Positions 41,958-55,226 of a stretch of 64,000 nucleotides of DNA are shown piece after piece (position 1 is the stretch's first letter; every line of letters begins with the position of its first letter). The notes below the pieces were generated by a model. The model had not been told where the DNA came from. It was given only the letters and a program-made list of their open reading frames with translations, and searched no databases. The DNA comes from Balanoglossus misakiensis (lineage: Eukaryota > Hemichordata). A program made the translations under genes and the position numbers. The stretch is from positions 248,001-312,000 of the forward strand of contig CM082586.2 in the NCBI GenBank assembly GCA_040954595.2. The letters are read 5' to 3'.

Positions 41958-44900
41958 ATGACGCAGAAAAAAGAGAAATACTTGGCGAATGGGAACGATA
42001 AGGCGGCTGAAAAACCGGTAAGTTCAGGCAAAATTATTCTTCGCGTGAACAGCAGACTTTGGCTGGACATGTGTGACACTATTAAAAGATGCATGCTTTG
42101 CGTACAATCTCAAACTACAATTTATAGAAACCAAAATTATTACACACTGCTTTCTAAACATTTATTTTGATTGAAGACATGATATCCCTCTGTGTATTAC
42201 GTCCATATCCCACTCGTTCTTGTTCATTGAATTGGAACAATAACTGTTTTAAAGTTAAGCACGCCATCTCAACCAGTCACGCCAATCGTTCGTCCCGACA
42301 CGAACTCACGGTTCCCACCAATGCTCATCCAACAATTTACGATACTCACTTTACATAAAACCCTTTTTTTGCGACAATTTTTAATCAACTACCCCGGTGA
42401 TCAGGCTTTGCATCGCGAATGTCCACAGGCTACAACAGATGTTATATGTTTGATGTAATTTTCGCCTGTCGACATCTGTCAAGTCTGATCTAAACCGACA
42501 TCGTCCAGGGTGAAAATTCTTCAAACTTTAAGAATTGAATTTCGGTGTTATATCAAAGCGACGTACTGTAGTGAGGATTTGTTTTGCAAAAGAACGCCGA
42601 ACTTTGGGTAATCTTCCACACACAAAAAATTAGTGTTGGCGACAGCATATTTTTTCATTTAAAGTGTCGTGATACCAAAAACTTTGATATCTTTAAAACT
42701 GAAATGCTAAAGTTTAAAGTGGTAGTATTTCGGAAGTGTTAAGATATGCTATTAAGAAGTTGTTGTCGTCCCAATATCAATTCCACATGTTGTGTTTTCA
42801 TAATTTATGAGGTTATTTTGGCGATTCATCGGCCATTGCATGACGCTATCTCCGCCATTGATGAGCATTTCCCATGGTATCATGTGTCATCTACCACAAC
42901 AGGGACAAACCTTTGACAACCCGGCTTATGTGGACATGGCTGGAGGAAAGAGTGTGCAAATAAACAACCCAACCTACGCTGAAAACCACTACGTCGCCAT
43001 AGAAACCAGCAAAGGCGTGTCGCAGAAGTCCAAGGTGATCATAGTGATTGTTATGATCCTTTTATTGGCCGCAGCCATCGCTGGTGTCGTCGTCTACTTC
43101 TTGGTTGGTAAGTGTGATAAAACATTATTTGCATAAACAAAATGTTACCCATTCAAAAATATCGTCTCAGAACCCCCTCCCTCCCAGGTTTTGGTGGATA
43201 AACTTGATCTATTTATAGACATTGAACCCTAACTACTTATAAAGATCAGATTCAGCCATGGAAATTTGACGATCTTCTCAAATGGCCCTGGGAATACTAA
43301 AATGAAAACCGATATCCCATTGTGAATTATAGTGGCTTGCATACGATATCTTCCTTCACGAATTAAAGAAAAGCAAGCGGAATGATTCTTACTTTGGTTT
43401 GGGAGACGTCCAACCGAAAAATTGCAAACGATTGTGAACTTTTTGTGTTGACTTCCGTGTACAATAAAAAAAAATGTTTCTCTACATTTGAGCAGTGTTG
43501 TAAGGCACTTTTCAGTTCTCTGTGCGGTTCAAGTCCATGATCATGATTGGGGGTCATTTAATATTTGCGTGTGGCAATGAAGGTTGAAATTGGCCACACT
43601 CTAAAATGATTAATTTGAAATCAAAGACAAACTTGACGTCACAGCTATAGGGGATCATCATGATGGCTTGAAATTGAGTTATGACTGGAAATTGACTCTT
43701 CGTGGGAGTGAAGTGACAAACACACATGTAGTTTGTGTCTTTTACATGTGCCAAGTTGTAACGTTTACGATAAGGTCAATTTGTAACCAAAGTAACGGGT
43801 TGCCAGGTTAAATGCTGTCCGCCATTTTGTTCAAAAAAAGTTTGAAAACAAAAATGCATGAATCTACGGACTTGTGGTACAATTCAGCATTTCAACACGG
43901 AATGTCAAACATGTAATATTCTGGTTTATTTAACCGGTTCGATAAATTCCTGGAATGGTTTCTTTTTCCCCGGAGCTGATTTCGCATGTGTCTCAATCGT
44001 TTGCAAAACGCAAAAAAGTAGAAAAGTGGTCTTTTCTGCGAAAGTAATCGCAGCTGCCGGCGTCTTGGAAGTTGCCGTGTAGTCCGCCTGCAGCTACTCC
44101 CGCGAGACTTCACCACTTTGTGGTGATTTCCGAAAAAAGAGAATTCCCAAATGTCTATGCGACCACACTCCTGACCTCACCGGTCCATCCGTTATTGATA
44201 CCCTCCGAGTATAACGTAAACCAATTGTTTGGCAAGTGATCCAGTTACAGGAATGGCTAGTCCCTGCAAAAACAATCAGTAGGCTCTGAGGTCACACCCT
44301 AGGTCAAGGGTCAATTTGATGAATGTCATTCTGTGTCTAGATTTACTAAATAATGAACTCTTGGGCAGAACTCCCAAACCTTTTGAATTCCCATGTCTGT
44401 GTTGAGCTTAAACTGTTGATATCTCTCGTCATCTTCAATTGAGACAACGTGACATCACCACCGTCATCAGTTGCATCTTCCAACGTTTGGCCATTTTCAT
44501 CGTTTCGTCCACGCAACTCGGCAGCGGCGAATGTTTCCAAACTGACAGAGAGTAAGCATGTCAAGCTGCTCGATTGTTAATTCTCTGGGAACGGCCGTGC
44601 CGTCAGTTAGCGGCTGTGTAGAAGCACGTCGCTATATCGCTAACGGATGGGTCTGAGCATGCGTGCTGTGAATTGAATGACAGACACTTTTTAGTCATGA
44701 TCTTACCTAAACAATTCCATATTTTTTTCAAACATATTCGTTGTACTTTACTAAACATTTTGAATCAACATTCTGTGTTTTGTCGTCGCGTCACCTGTTC
44801 CCTGTCTGCACTGAATTGAAAGATACAAAATACTCTATTTTCATAATGTTTTCTCTAAGCAAAGGTTAAATTCCAAATAATGATGGCAATATGAGTTATG

Positions 44901-47900
44901 GTCGCCAAGCCCCCCAAAAGACATTTTGCATATCAGGACACAAGCATGTATCCTTTCTAGACATTCATCGCAAACCGATCTGTCACTACTCTGAAATCTC
45001 GCCTCATCTTATTTCGTCTAACTATTCATTAAAATATCAATTTCCACAGAATAACCTCCGCTATAAATCTTCTGTATTTTTTTTCTATAAAAACATCCCA
45101 CAATGATTGGGTCGCGGCGATTGGCATCAAAGCGTCACCAGACACTGTAGCTTCTCGTCTCAGCTATTTATCAAACTTGTTTGTAAAGTGTTAATGTTGA
45201 TTAGTTCACTCATCAAATACGTGTCATAGACAGTCATAGAATCCGGCAATTTCATCCGGGATACTCACTGCCAGCACAATTTGGCGCCTTTGCTTTTTTC
45301 TCACGCTTTGACGTCTTTCGTAGAACTTCCTGAGAGGAAAGTGAGTAGGTCTTCCAAGAGATGAGAACAATCAAAGTTGTTCACTGCTAAAACCACAATT
45401 GAAATTGTAGTTAATAGAATACGATAACTGTGAAGGTAGTAAGGCGATTGTCAAAACAAAACAAGTCAGATGTTTGGTTGAATGACGTATAATATTAAGA
45501 AGACTAAACGATCACTCTTTTAGAATAAGTCTCGTCACAGGAGCCCTGAACGTTATCTTCTATATGATTACGTACTTGTGTATGAAACGTCAAAGTCGTT
45601 GATGCATGAATGACAAATTCCCATTCACCGGCGTCCTGCCATCACCTACCAATTACACGACCAACCAACACAATCACAGAAGTTCACCCACAAACAGTTA
45701 CAGTTGCAACCGGGATCATATCATTGACACCATCGATAATCTGACATATTCAAATAAATTGGAAATGTATAGCTCTAAAGTCGCACTCAAGAGTCAAAAC
45801 TTTCCTTCCTTGTTTTGGCTGTCAAATTTAAAGTGGTCTCGCTGACAGGGTACGCCTTTACAGTGGCTGTAGACTTATACAATATGGCTAATGTGTACAA
45901 AAAGCATACTCACAGCATGTTTTGTAGTAATGAGTTTGACTGCGAGAAAGTATTTCTGAGGTTCCATTAGGTGCCAAGAATAACAACGATGATACTAATC
46001 ATAAACCACAGGATTGTAATGCTTTCTAATCAACGGTTACCGATTTGGAAAATTGAAAGGAAACATTAATTTCGAGCCACATTACAAGAAAGAAAAATGC
46101 TGAGAAATTTTTTTTGCTCCTCTCCCGTTTGATAGAGTTACATGGAGATAGATCACATTCAAGGTTTTCATACAATAAATATTGTGTTATGAGCAATTAG
46201 AATGAAAATAGAGATGAGTCAAAGACGACCGAGGCTGAAACTGAGATATGTTTGTTCAAACCCACGTGGAAATATTATCTGAATGACAGATGAGTGTAAT
46301 GTACATGGAGACGATTAAACACGTGGTCTGACTCTTCTCGAAGTTGTTTATCCCTGGTCTGACAGATTCGGAAATTTTCTATTAAACAGCACAGGAAACA
46401 TTTGGTCCCATTGTGTCTGAGCTCATCCCACGGAAGCAAGAACACAACTTCTTTCAACGATAAATCACTCGTGCGTTTATTGATATTTCCACTTTTAGAC
46501 TACCATTCATTTCCGGTGTAAGTCTATCGTGCATTCAGATGCCAGGCAATGTGAGGTTTTCCATTGACGGAACCATTCACTGGTGATGTTGGGGTTAAAG
46601 GTCAAAACACATCTTTAGGATACGTCGCTCTTTTTATTGAGGAAATCAAAAGTTTGAAGTCAGTTTTGGCCTAAGTTCCCCAACTGCTGTACAACTGCTT
46701 TGTTCACAGTTGCAGACGACTAAAACTTTTCAAAGACAAGATTTCACAGCAGGACTGGATTTTGTGGAAACATTTGACCATGGAGATATTAATGACAGGA
46801 TTGGATAATATGTCTCTTTGCAGAGTCTAACTTCCCGCCACAAAATAAATGTTCTGGGAATCTGGGTTCCACGCGCTTTCCCATCGATCTCGTTGACCAC
46901 CTGTTACTAATATCAATTGCCCACTATTCACGCATGCGCTAGAACTGACCAATCAGCATCTTATTTCACCCGTTGCACATAGTTCACTGCGTTGATAAAA
47001 TTTTACATCACAAATAACAATGCTTGGTTATTTGTAGTGTGAGTAAATCGTCTCTTACGATCGCCATTTGATCAGAAATGACGACATGGTTTGTGTATTT
47101 AAAAATGAATCTGCGTCTGTGAAGAAGCCAGAAAAAGTAATTCGATAAGGAAGAATTCTTTCGGTAATTAGAATCATCTTCAGTGATAAAAAAGATTCAG
47201 GAATTCAACATCGCCCAAGAAATCAAACTCTTGCCAACTTTTGATTTGCAGATTAAATGTTGAACACGACAAGGTTGTCAGAGAGCTGACCTTCCTTGTA
47301 TAAACCACGTTTGTCCCAAGACAACGGAGCAATAACATATGCAAAGGTTATGCTATCAAATATTTGTTTTCCCGAATTTGATATCTGGTAACTCTGTCTC
47401 TCGGCTATTCCAAGCCATACTTCGTGTATTTTTTGCAAATTCACTGACGTCTGGTAGGTTCAATAAACACCAGTTATGACATTTGACCCTGAGAGCACTA
47501 AGCTATGTTCTCACACTTTGAGTTATTGCTTTCCTCGTTTAATACCATGTACTACCAATACTTGTCACGCATGCAAATTATGAATTGCCTTTCTGTGATT
47601 AATGCCCGCCCGGGAGAACTTTATAAGAATGAGTCCCCAACGGCTTGTTTGGGGCGACTATTTCTGTCGGGGCAAGGCTAAATCCTGCCAAAAGTAAACA
47701 CATTTTCGATGGTTGAATGAAGTTTGGTATTTACAGAAACTGAAAATGGAAATGCCTGTAGGGTGTAGCGGCGTTAAAACGTCGATTTTTCAAATATAAA
47801 GTAAACTGAAACGTTTAGATCTCTATAGTAACACATTGTGTTGAAAAACAGTTGATAATGATGTATAACGAACTATATGATCTACAGATTTGATAAGAAA

Positions 47901-50900
47901 TAACAAGTTCCACATTAATTTATAATAATTTGTGAGTAACGGTTTGGACGACTAGATGGGGTAGAGACAGAAAAAAACGAACTCAAGCCCATGGCTCCAG
48001 TGTCGTATTACATAAAGGCGTGTGAAATCGGACAGGGTTGGTCAAAATACACGCCCTCATTTTTAACCGACATCGCTAGGAATTTGATGAATTAAAAATG
48101 ATTATCGCCTTCCGGTCATCCATTTTGTGACAGAGTATAAATTAAAATGAAGAACGATGATTATTTCCATATGTAACCTACTGTCAACCTATCCATTTTT
48201 CTGTATTTTTTGCATGACATCTGCCCACTTAAGTTGGTGGATATTAAACCATTTTCATTAAAATGGAACAAAGGTCATATCTTCTGCAGACCAAAATGCA
48301 AGGGTGACCTTAGGTCATAAAAGTTGCCAATTTTTGTCACGTGATATGTGACCAACGAACCCATTCCTTGATAATGATTTTCGTTGTCCTTTGAACAACT
48401 CGAATGAACCAATCATATTCCACGTTTTTATTTTTCAGTGGCAAAACCATCAGAACCAGTCCCTGACAAGAATACCGATGAAGATTCATCTCCCCAGGAG
48501 GTGCTGGAGGGCGTTGTCAAAGCAACTGGTAAACCACCAGGAAAGGCTGACGTCACAGAAAAGCCGACCATCCGACAGACGGAAGTGACGTTTGCAGGTC
48601 CTTTTCTGGAGACGATTCCGACAAAGTTTCACGGTTTGAAAAGTACACCCCATAGAGTGTCACCTGCGGATCACCATGGAGACGACCAGTCAGCGACTTC
48701 AAGCTTTGATTTGAGGTCAAACAGAAGCGCAAATGTAGGAGAAAGTTTACCGTCAACTCGTTCTCCGGACAGACAGACGGATGTCCTTGATGGAACAGGT
48801 ATCACATCAACTTCTTCCTTCAGCAAGATCTTCCAGTCGGTTGTACAACAAAGAAGCACTACTGGCCGTCAACCAGAATCCAACCTACAAAGTCAAGCAT
48901 CAAGTGGCCCAACGGACGACGCAAGAGCGCCCTCCGCCCAATCTAACCCGTTGCCAAGCACACGTGAGATAATCCGGCCACGCCCAGCAACCAACACTGT
49001 TACAACAGTAGAGAAAGAAGTTTCCTTGCCTTCAGCAGTATCTGATCAATCTACAACTACAGTTTCAATTCCTGAAAATGACGTGTCTTCTCCTTCGACG
49101 GTGTCACAACTCCTGACAGAGAGAAATGCCACGTCACAAATTGAAACAGGTAGGGGTTTCTTGCAATTGGCCGAACCTATGAATATGGTTCTCAGAGATG
49201 CCAAAGGTCAAATGTAGACGGAATTTTAAATAACACAGATTGTAATATAAATATGCATCCCGCATGCCATGTTTGTTTGGTTTTAATTTGGTTTAAGAAT
49301 AACAGAGTGTGCTGCCTTTTTACGTATAACTTAACCCCCCCCCTTACCTGCCCCAATGACCATATAACCAAGCCACGTTTTCCTATGAATTCACCCCTTC
49401 CCCTGTTTGTGTCAGTACCTCTCATTTTCCTGAAGTTTTTGTTTCCACGCATGCCCAGGCACGTCACAGTCACAAGTCCAGCAATCAACAACAGGAGGTG
49501 GACGATTCATTCCGCCGACGTCCGAACATTCTGCATGTGGACAATTACACATCATCTCACCTGGTGACCAAGTGGAAATCACTTCACCAAATCACCCAAA
49601 TAACTACGACAACAACTTGGATTGCACTTGGCATATTTTGACAATATCGAGAAAGAGGATTCTGCTGACCTATCTGACGTTTGATTTAGAATTTGAGTAT
49701 GATACTTTGATCCTGTCAGACGATGATCACCCACAACTTACGATTTACAGTGGCGAACAATCTCCCATAAACTATGTCTCACCAACTCCAGTCCTGTCCA
49801 TCCGATTTCAAAGTGACGGATCGATTACTCATTCGGGATTTAGGATTAGGGTGGAAGAATACGATGGTCCAGGTAATTTAGAATAGACAAAAATGTACCC
49901 GTTTCAGAAGGGTTTTCATTCTGCCCGTCCAGAAGTGATATTGCATCAAAACAGTCCAACAATTAACGGTAATCTTTCCAATAGGCCTTTTCCAACAGTT
50001 TGCATTATATTATTTAATACAATTCAACATATATGTATCAATGTAAAAGCACAAGTACTCTTTAAAACAATGTAATCGTTTAACCATCCAACAGATCCTG
50101 TACCTGACACAACACAATGTACTTTGAGTCGAGTCTTAGCCGAAGGTGAAGTGTGGGATGTCGTCACACCGAATTATCCCTCAAACTACGATAATGACCT
50201 TGAGTGTCAGTGGACTGTCTCAACCTCAACAGGAAGAATTGATGTTTACTTCATGGATTTTCAAGTTGAAGAAAATTACGATGCAGTCAGCATGAATGCG
50301 GAAAGTGCCAATGGTGATTTGGTTCCAATCTTTACCCACCTTTCCGGAAGTCTGCCACCAGGAAATATTACAGTTCCACACGGTAAAATCATGTTAGAAT
50401 TCTCGTCTGATGGCACTGCAACTGAACGAGGAATGTGGGTTCGTTTCAAGGCTGAAGCAAGCAGTAAGTCTCATTTCGTGTATTTTCAGTGTTGTATTGA
50501 AACTTGAATTAGTGAAGTATTTTACATTTTCACCAAAACAAAGAGGTTACACATAGATGGTTCAACGTACACATTTCAGTTGAAAACATACTTTCAATTT
50601 TTTACAGCTGAGTTACACATCAACGCCACACCAACTGCCTTTATTGGAAACGGCTGCGTCCGACATTTTGAGATTCAACATGGCCAAGTTATCCAGTTCG
50701 AATCGCCGAACTACCCAGGTTTATATTCAAGTGACCTAGACTGTCTTTGGACCATACATACCACAGACCAATCTCACATCCTAATCCGATTCAGAAGTTT
50801 TGAGACAGAACAAAGCTACGACATCCTCACAATCGGCACAGGCAGTGGTCCACGCCCGGACTCTGAGAACGTTATTTTGTCTCATTCCGGAGATGATATT

Positions 50901-53900
50901 CCTGAAGACTTAGTCGTAAATTCAGTAAATGCTTGGATTGTGTTCACGTCAGATGGATATCAAGAACTTGGTGGATTTGACGGAGAAATTGAGGCTATAG
51001 AAGAAGGTAAATTGTCTGTCAATTTTTTTTGTAGAACAGAGGGGTCCATTGGGGCTTAGGGATTTGAATTTGAGCGTTTGCGATAAACTGACAACGATCT
51101 TTTTATTTTTTACAGTTCCAACCAGTGCTTATGTCACGACAGATCAACCACAATGTGGTGGAAACTCGTACATAAGTGTTGGGGAGTCAGTCTATTTTAA
51201 ATCACCAAACTTTCCACGCAAATATGACAACTCGCTAAGTTGTCTGTGGGTATTTTCAACCCAGGACGACACCAAGCTTCACATCGGCTTTATCAATTTC
51301 AACACCGAAGCTTTGTATGACTATATCCAAATGGGCGAAGGTGCTGGGCCAATTTCAGGCACAACAGTCTTAGAGCGTCACCATGGTAACAGCCTACCAC
51401 CAGAATATGTTTCGACGTCATCGCAAGCGTGGTTGTATTTCGCTAGTGATCAGTCAATGACCGAGGATGGTTTTGATTTCACAGTTACCGCCGTACAGGA
51501 CATGGTCCAAGGTATGCAGCATTAATCACAACCGATTTTAAATAATTTATTGTCGCCAGCCAATATTCATCATTCATTCTTTGGTACCAATAGACATGTA
51601 ATTTATCCAAGATTTGTAGAGCCCTATTTAATCAGTTCACATTTCTCATTCTGTCTGCAGGAGAGACGTCATCGAGTGTAGCACCTGATGAAGATGACGT
51701 CATACTAACAGAACCGCCAACCTGTCGTCAGACTCATAATCTGTTGGCCGGTGACAAGGTGACCTTGGCCACACCCAATTTCCCTAGCAACTACGATAGT
51801 GATCTGAATTGTCTCTGGACATTTTCCGTTCCTGATGGCGTCATTCTAAGCGTCGTGTTCGACAGTTTTAACACAGAATCTGGATATGACTACATGGATG
51901 CCGGATTTGGGCTTGGACCAATAGACGGAAGCACTATTATCGCACAGCATTCTGGGGAGTCACTACCAGCACCAATCACTGGCTCACCCAGCGTGTGGAT
52001 CAGATTCCTTTCGGATGGGTCAATTCAGAGCACAGGATTCGAAATGACGATATCTGCACATCAAGGTAATTTTATTATCATTCACGCTCGATCAAACACC
52101 AACATGTTAGGGTGACCATACGCTCATTTCTCGAAAAGCGATCAGTTACAGTGATCTGTCTTATAGTGAGTGAATAAACATGCATACTTTGGCCAGTCAA
52201 ATTATTTAATTGCTCATGTTACAATATCTCGCCTTTCCGTCTATATTTGACCAGAAGTCAGTGTTATTGTTTGTGTCTATGATAATGGATAACATTTGCA
52301 CGTCTGGGTGTGGGACAACTTTTCTCTCCTGGGTGTAGAAAGATGATCGCCATACAATACCACAAGTAAACCACTTTCTCATGACTTCCCCTAGCCATCA
52401 TTCTCCCTAGACTGTTCCCATGGTGACCCTTACTGCGACCTTTGAGCCTGGCGCGACATTTGAGGTTATATGTCTGATCGTCTAAGAATAACACTCAAGA
52501 TTTACGATGGCTAAATCATATGTATTCTTTTATATGTGGAGCCATTTGTGGAGTAATTGTGTCGATCAACGCATAAACTCTGTGCTTTGATATCGTTTGC
52601 GGGTTTATTAACCGTTGCAATGATGTTTCTATCGGTAAACCGACCCATTGTTTGTTTTTCCCAACACATCTTCATTAGAACGATAAGAAATATACAACGC
52701 GTACTTAATGCCTCTATGGAAATACTGTCTAAAATCAAGGAATATTGAATTTCATTATCACTGTGTGAGAGACTTCATATTTCTTTGCTTTTATGTGGGT
52801 GACGATATCAGTCCACACATACCATGCATGCATGCATACATACATACAAACAAAGTCACCATATAACGATCATATGAATATATTTTCAATTGATTTTATT
52901 TATAGTAACCACATCAAAGGCACCGACCCCACCCGATCTTCCTGCGTCCTCACGACCAGGTATTTCCACAACCACGCCTGTCACTGTTCACTGCACCAGA
53001 GAGTACAATCTGACAGCTGGGGACGCTGTCCACCTGACGTCACCCAATCACCCTAGCAACTACCCAAACAACCTTGACTGTCAGTGGGAATTCGTTGCTC
53101 TTGACGGATCCCAACTACAAGTCCACTTCATCAGTTTTGAGTCAGAGGACGGACATGACGTATTGGAAGCTGGAGAAGGCTTCGGAGGGATTTTTCGGAC
53201 TCTGATTGTTGAACGGCACTCCGGACATCGGCTCCCGGATGAATTCATCTCACAGTCGAATGTGGCTTGGATCAGCTTCCGTAGCGACGCTTCTACTTCC
53301 GCTAGAGGATTTGCCGTCACCGTTACAGCAGTTAAACAAGGTAACCATGAAAACCACACGTTCTGCATGACGTTACTTACTAAAACATGAATAATGTTAC
53401 GTCAGGTTTATATATGCATCAAGGGGCTTACAGGTGTGATATAGGGAAATATAGTGTCGTGACAAATACCAAACTACAATGAGCATGTACTGAACATCAA
53501 ATAATTTTTCCCTTGTTGCAGAAATCCAAACGACCCTTCCACCACCCCAGCTGACCACTAACGCGCCATCAACGACAGCCCAAGGATGTCGAAGAACGTT
53601 TCATCTTGAAGAGGGTGACAGTGTTACCGTGACAACGCCAAATTATCCTAACAACTATGACAACATGTTAGATTGCCTCTGGGTTTTCATCGCCGTCGAT
53701 CAGTCCGCCCTCGAAGTCAGCTTTCAAACTTTCCGGTCTGAAACCGGATATGACATGATGGAAGCCGGAGAAGGTCCAAATAATCTGGATGGCACAACTA
53801 TTATCCATCGACACTCAGGAAATTTATTGCCTGATGATTTTGTGGCCATGTCGTCTACAGCCTGGATCATCTTTTTCTCAGATGTATCAGAAAACGATTC

Positions 53901-55226
53901 TGGATTTGAAGTTAGAGTTACTGCAATTCAACCACAGCCAGGTAATCGACGATAGCAATTTTTTTATAAGTCATCCCCACAAAGCTTGGCTTTGCCTCAT
54001 ATTTGATTATGGGTTGAAGTGACCCATTTTTTTTCTCCACTATAAAGTTAAATTTGACATCATTTCAAAACAGTAGCGAGATCTATCTAACAAGCATAAA
54101 GATTTAGTATAAAGATACACTTTTCAAATACATTATCCTTGCACAGATGTCGATATGGTAACAAAATCTTCTTTATTCACACATTAACCAGTGTTAACGA
54201 GCAGACAACTACATGATAAATCCTTTGGCGGCAAAACTCCATATTTTCCATGTAACATGACAATGCACAGCGTTTGCTATGTCGTTTAACTTAACTGTCT
54301 TTTCACAAGCAGTCGCAAGAATTTAGAGGCAAAAATGACGTATTTCATACGAATGACTCAGTTTTCCTGAAGGTCGATAACCAGACGAGGGCGCTGGTTA
54401 CTAAAACTTATCTCGTAAACGGAGAAACATCTTCTTTGGTGACGTAATAAAAATATTGTTATGGCAGAAAACCACCATTATTTTCGTTTAATGACGAAAG
54501 TATGTGGGAAACAGCTGAAAAGTCACGATCGGCTGAAGCAAGAAACTTAAAAAAGTAAATGTAAATTTGCTTGACAGCTGCCATGGCATTGTTCAATTGG
54601 GGTAGATCACGTAGACTGCGTACCAGGAGGGCACACGTACACGTACGGTTGAAAGTAAAATGAATCAGGGTTATACCCCTTCTGTGATTGAACTATTTCC
54701 TGGGAACTATTGACCAAACCCCACTAGTGACATTTTAATATATTTTCTCACTTCGTCTAAATCGAACCGTTAGCAATTAGCGTTATATGGTTTCATTGTC
54801 ATTTCATTTGTGGCTTGATTTTTTTTGTTTTTAGACGTGACTACACGTTCGGCCAAACGTACAACAACGGGACAGGACGAATGTATCACCAGGTACAACC
54901 TTCCAAGCGATGACGTCATCCTCATTGAGTCGCCCAATTATCCAGACAGTTACGACAATAACTTGATCTGCAGTTGGATAGTTTCCACAATTGATGGAAA
55001 CCATCTCCATGTTTCTTTTAACACATTCGATACAGAGAGCCAATATGACGTTCTGGAAACCGGTGAGGGATCCGATCCTTCCATCGGCAGATCCTTCCAA
55101 TTCTCAGGATCAACAATTCCAGGAGATTTCACGACGTTGTCATCCAGTGTGTGGTTCACGTTTCGATCGGATCGTTCGGTGAACAGAAGTGGTTTTCATT
55201 TGAGTGTGACGTCAGTCCCATATTAA
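41958..55226 (+). CDS. Type II membrane protein with FxNPxY signal, stem and eight CUB domains
   Basis: Eleven coding exons: 41958-42017, 42903-43107, 48439-49149, 49459-49872, 50095-50463, 50608-51006, 51116-51511, 51661-52065, 52906-53340, 53522-53941 and 54835-55226; 4206 nt, 1401 aa. Every intron after the second exon is phase 1. Residues 1-64 are predicted cytoplasmic and contain FDNPAY (24-29) and NNPTY (41-45), NPxY signals for clathrin adaptors or PTB proteins. A hydrophobic segment (about 65-88) has no cleavable signal before it, so the protein should be type II. A Ser/Thr/Pro-rich stem (89 to about 345) follows, probably O-glycosylated. Then come eight CUB domains, one per exon, joined by short Thr/Pro linkers, ending in VPY and a stop. 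Each CUB keeps the NYD-x2-L-x-C-x-W motif, ExxYD (His in the sixth) and the SD near the end, but has one Cys pair only. No protease domain is present. It is probably an endocytic or adhesive receptor; the ligand is unknown. Confidence 0.9.
43108..48438. other. Large intron 2 of the CUB receptor gene
   Basis: A 5.3 kb intron between the exon for cytoplasmic tail plus membrane helix and the stem exon. It is mostly AT-rich and non-coding. A possible minus-strand exon lies at 44346-44538. The frame on the minus strand at 47253-47444 looks faintly protein-like but has no clear splice partner. Confidence 0.5.
44346..44538 (-). other. Possible terminal exon of an unidentified minus-strand gene
   Basis: A strong acceptor on the minus strand (TTACTCTCTGTCAG) is followed by an open frame of about 64 codons ending in TAG. 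The predicted segment is hydrophilic and acidic (FAAAELRGRNDENGQTLED and onward), with protein-like composition. No family recognised, no upstream exon found, and it lies inside an intron of the CUB receptor. It could equally be chance. Confidence 0.22.

Noticed and set aside
47253-47444. 63-codon minus-strand frame with somewhat protein-like sequence
   Set aside because: No convincing splice partner, start or family; too short to support alone.
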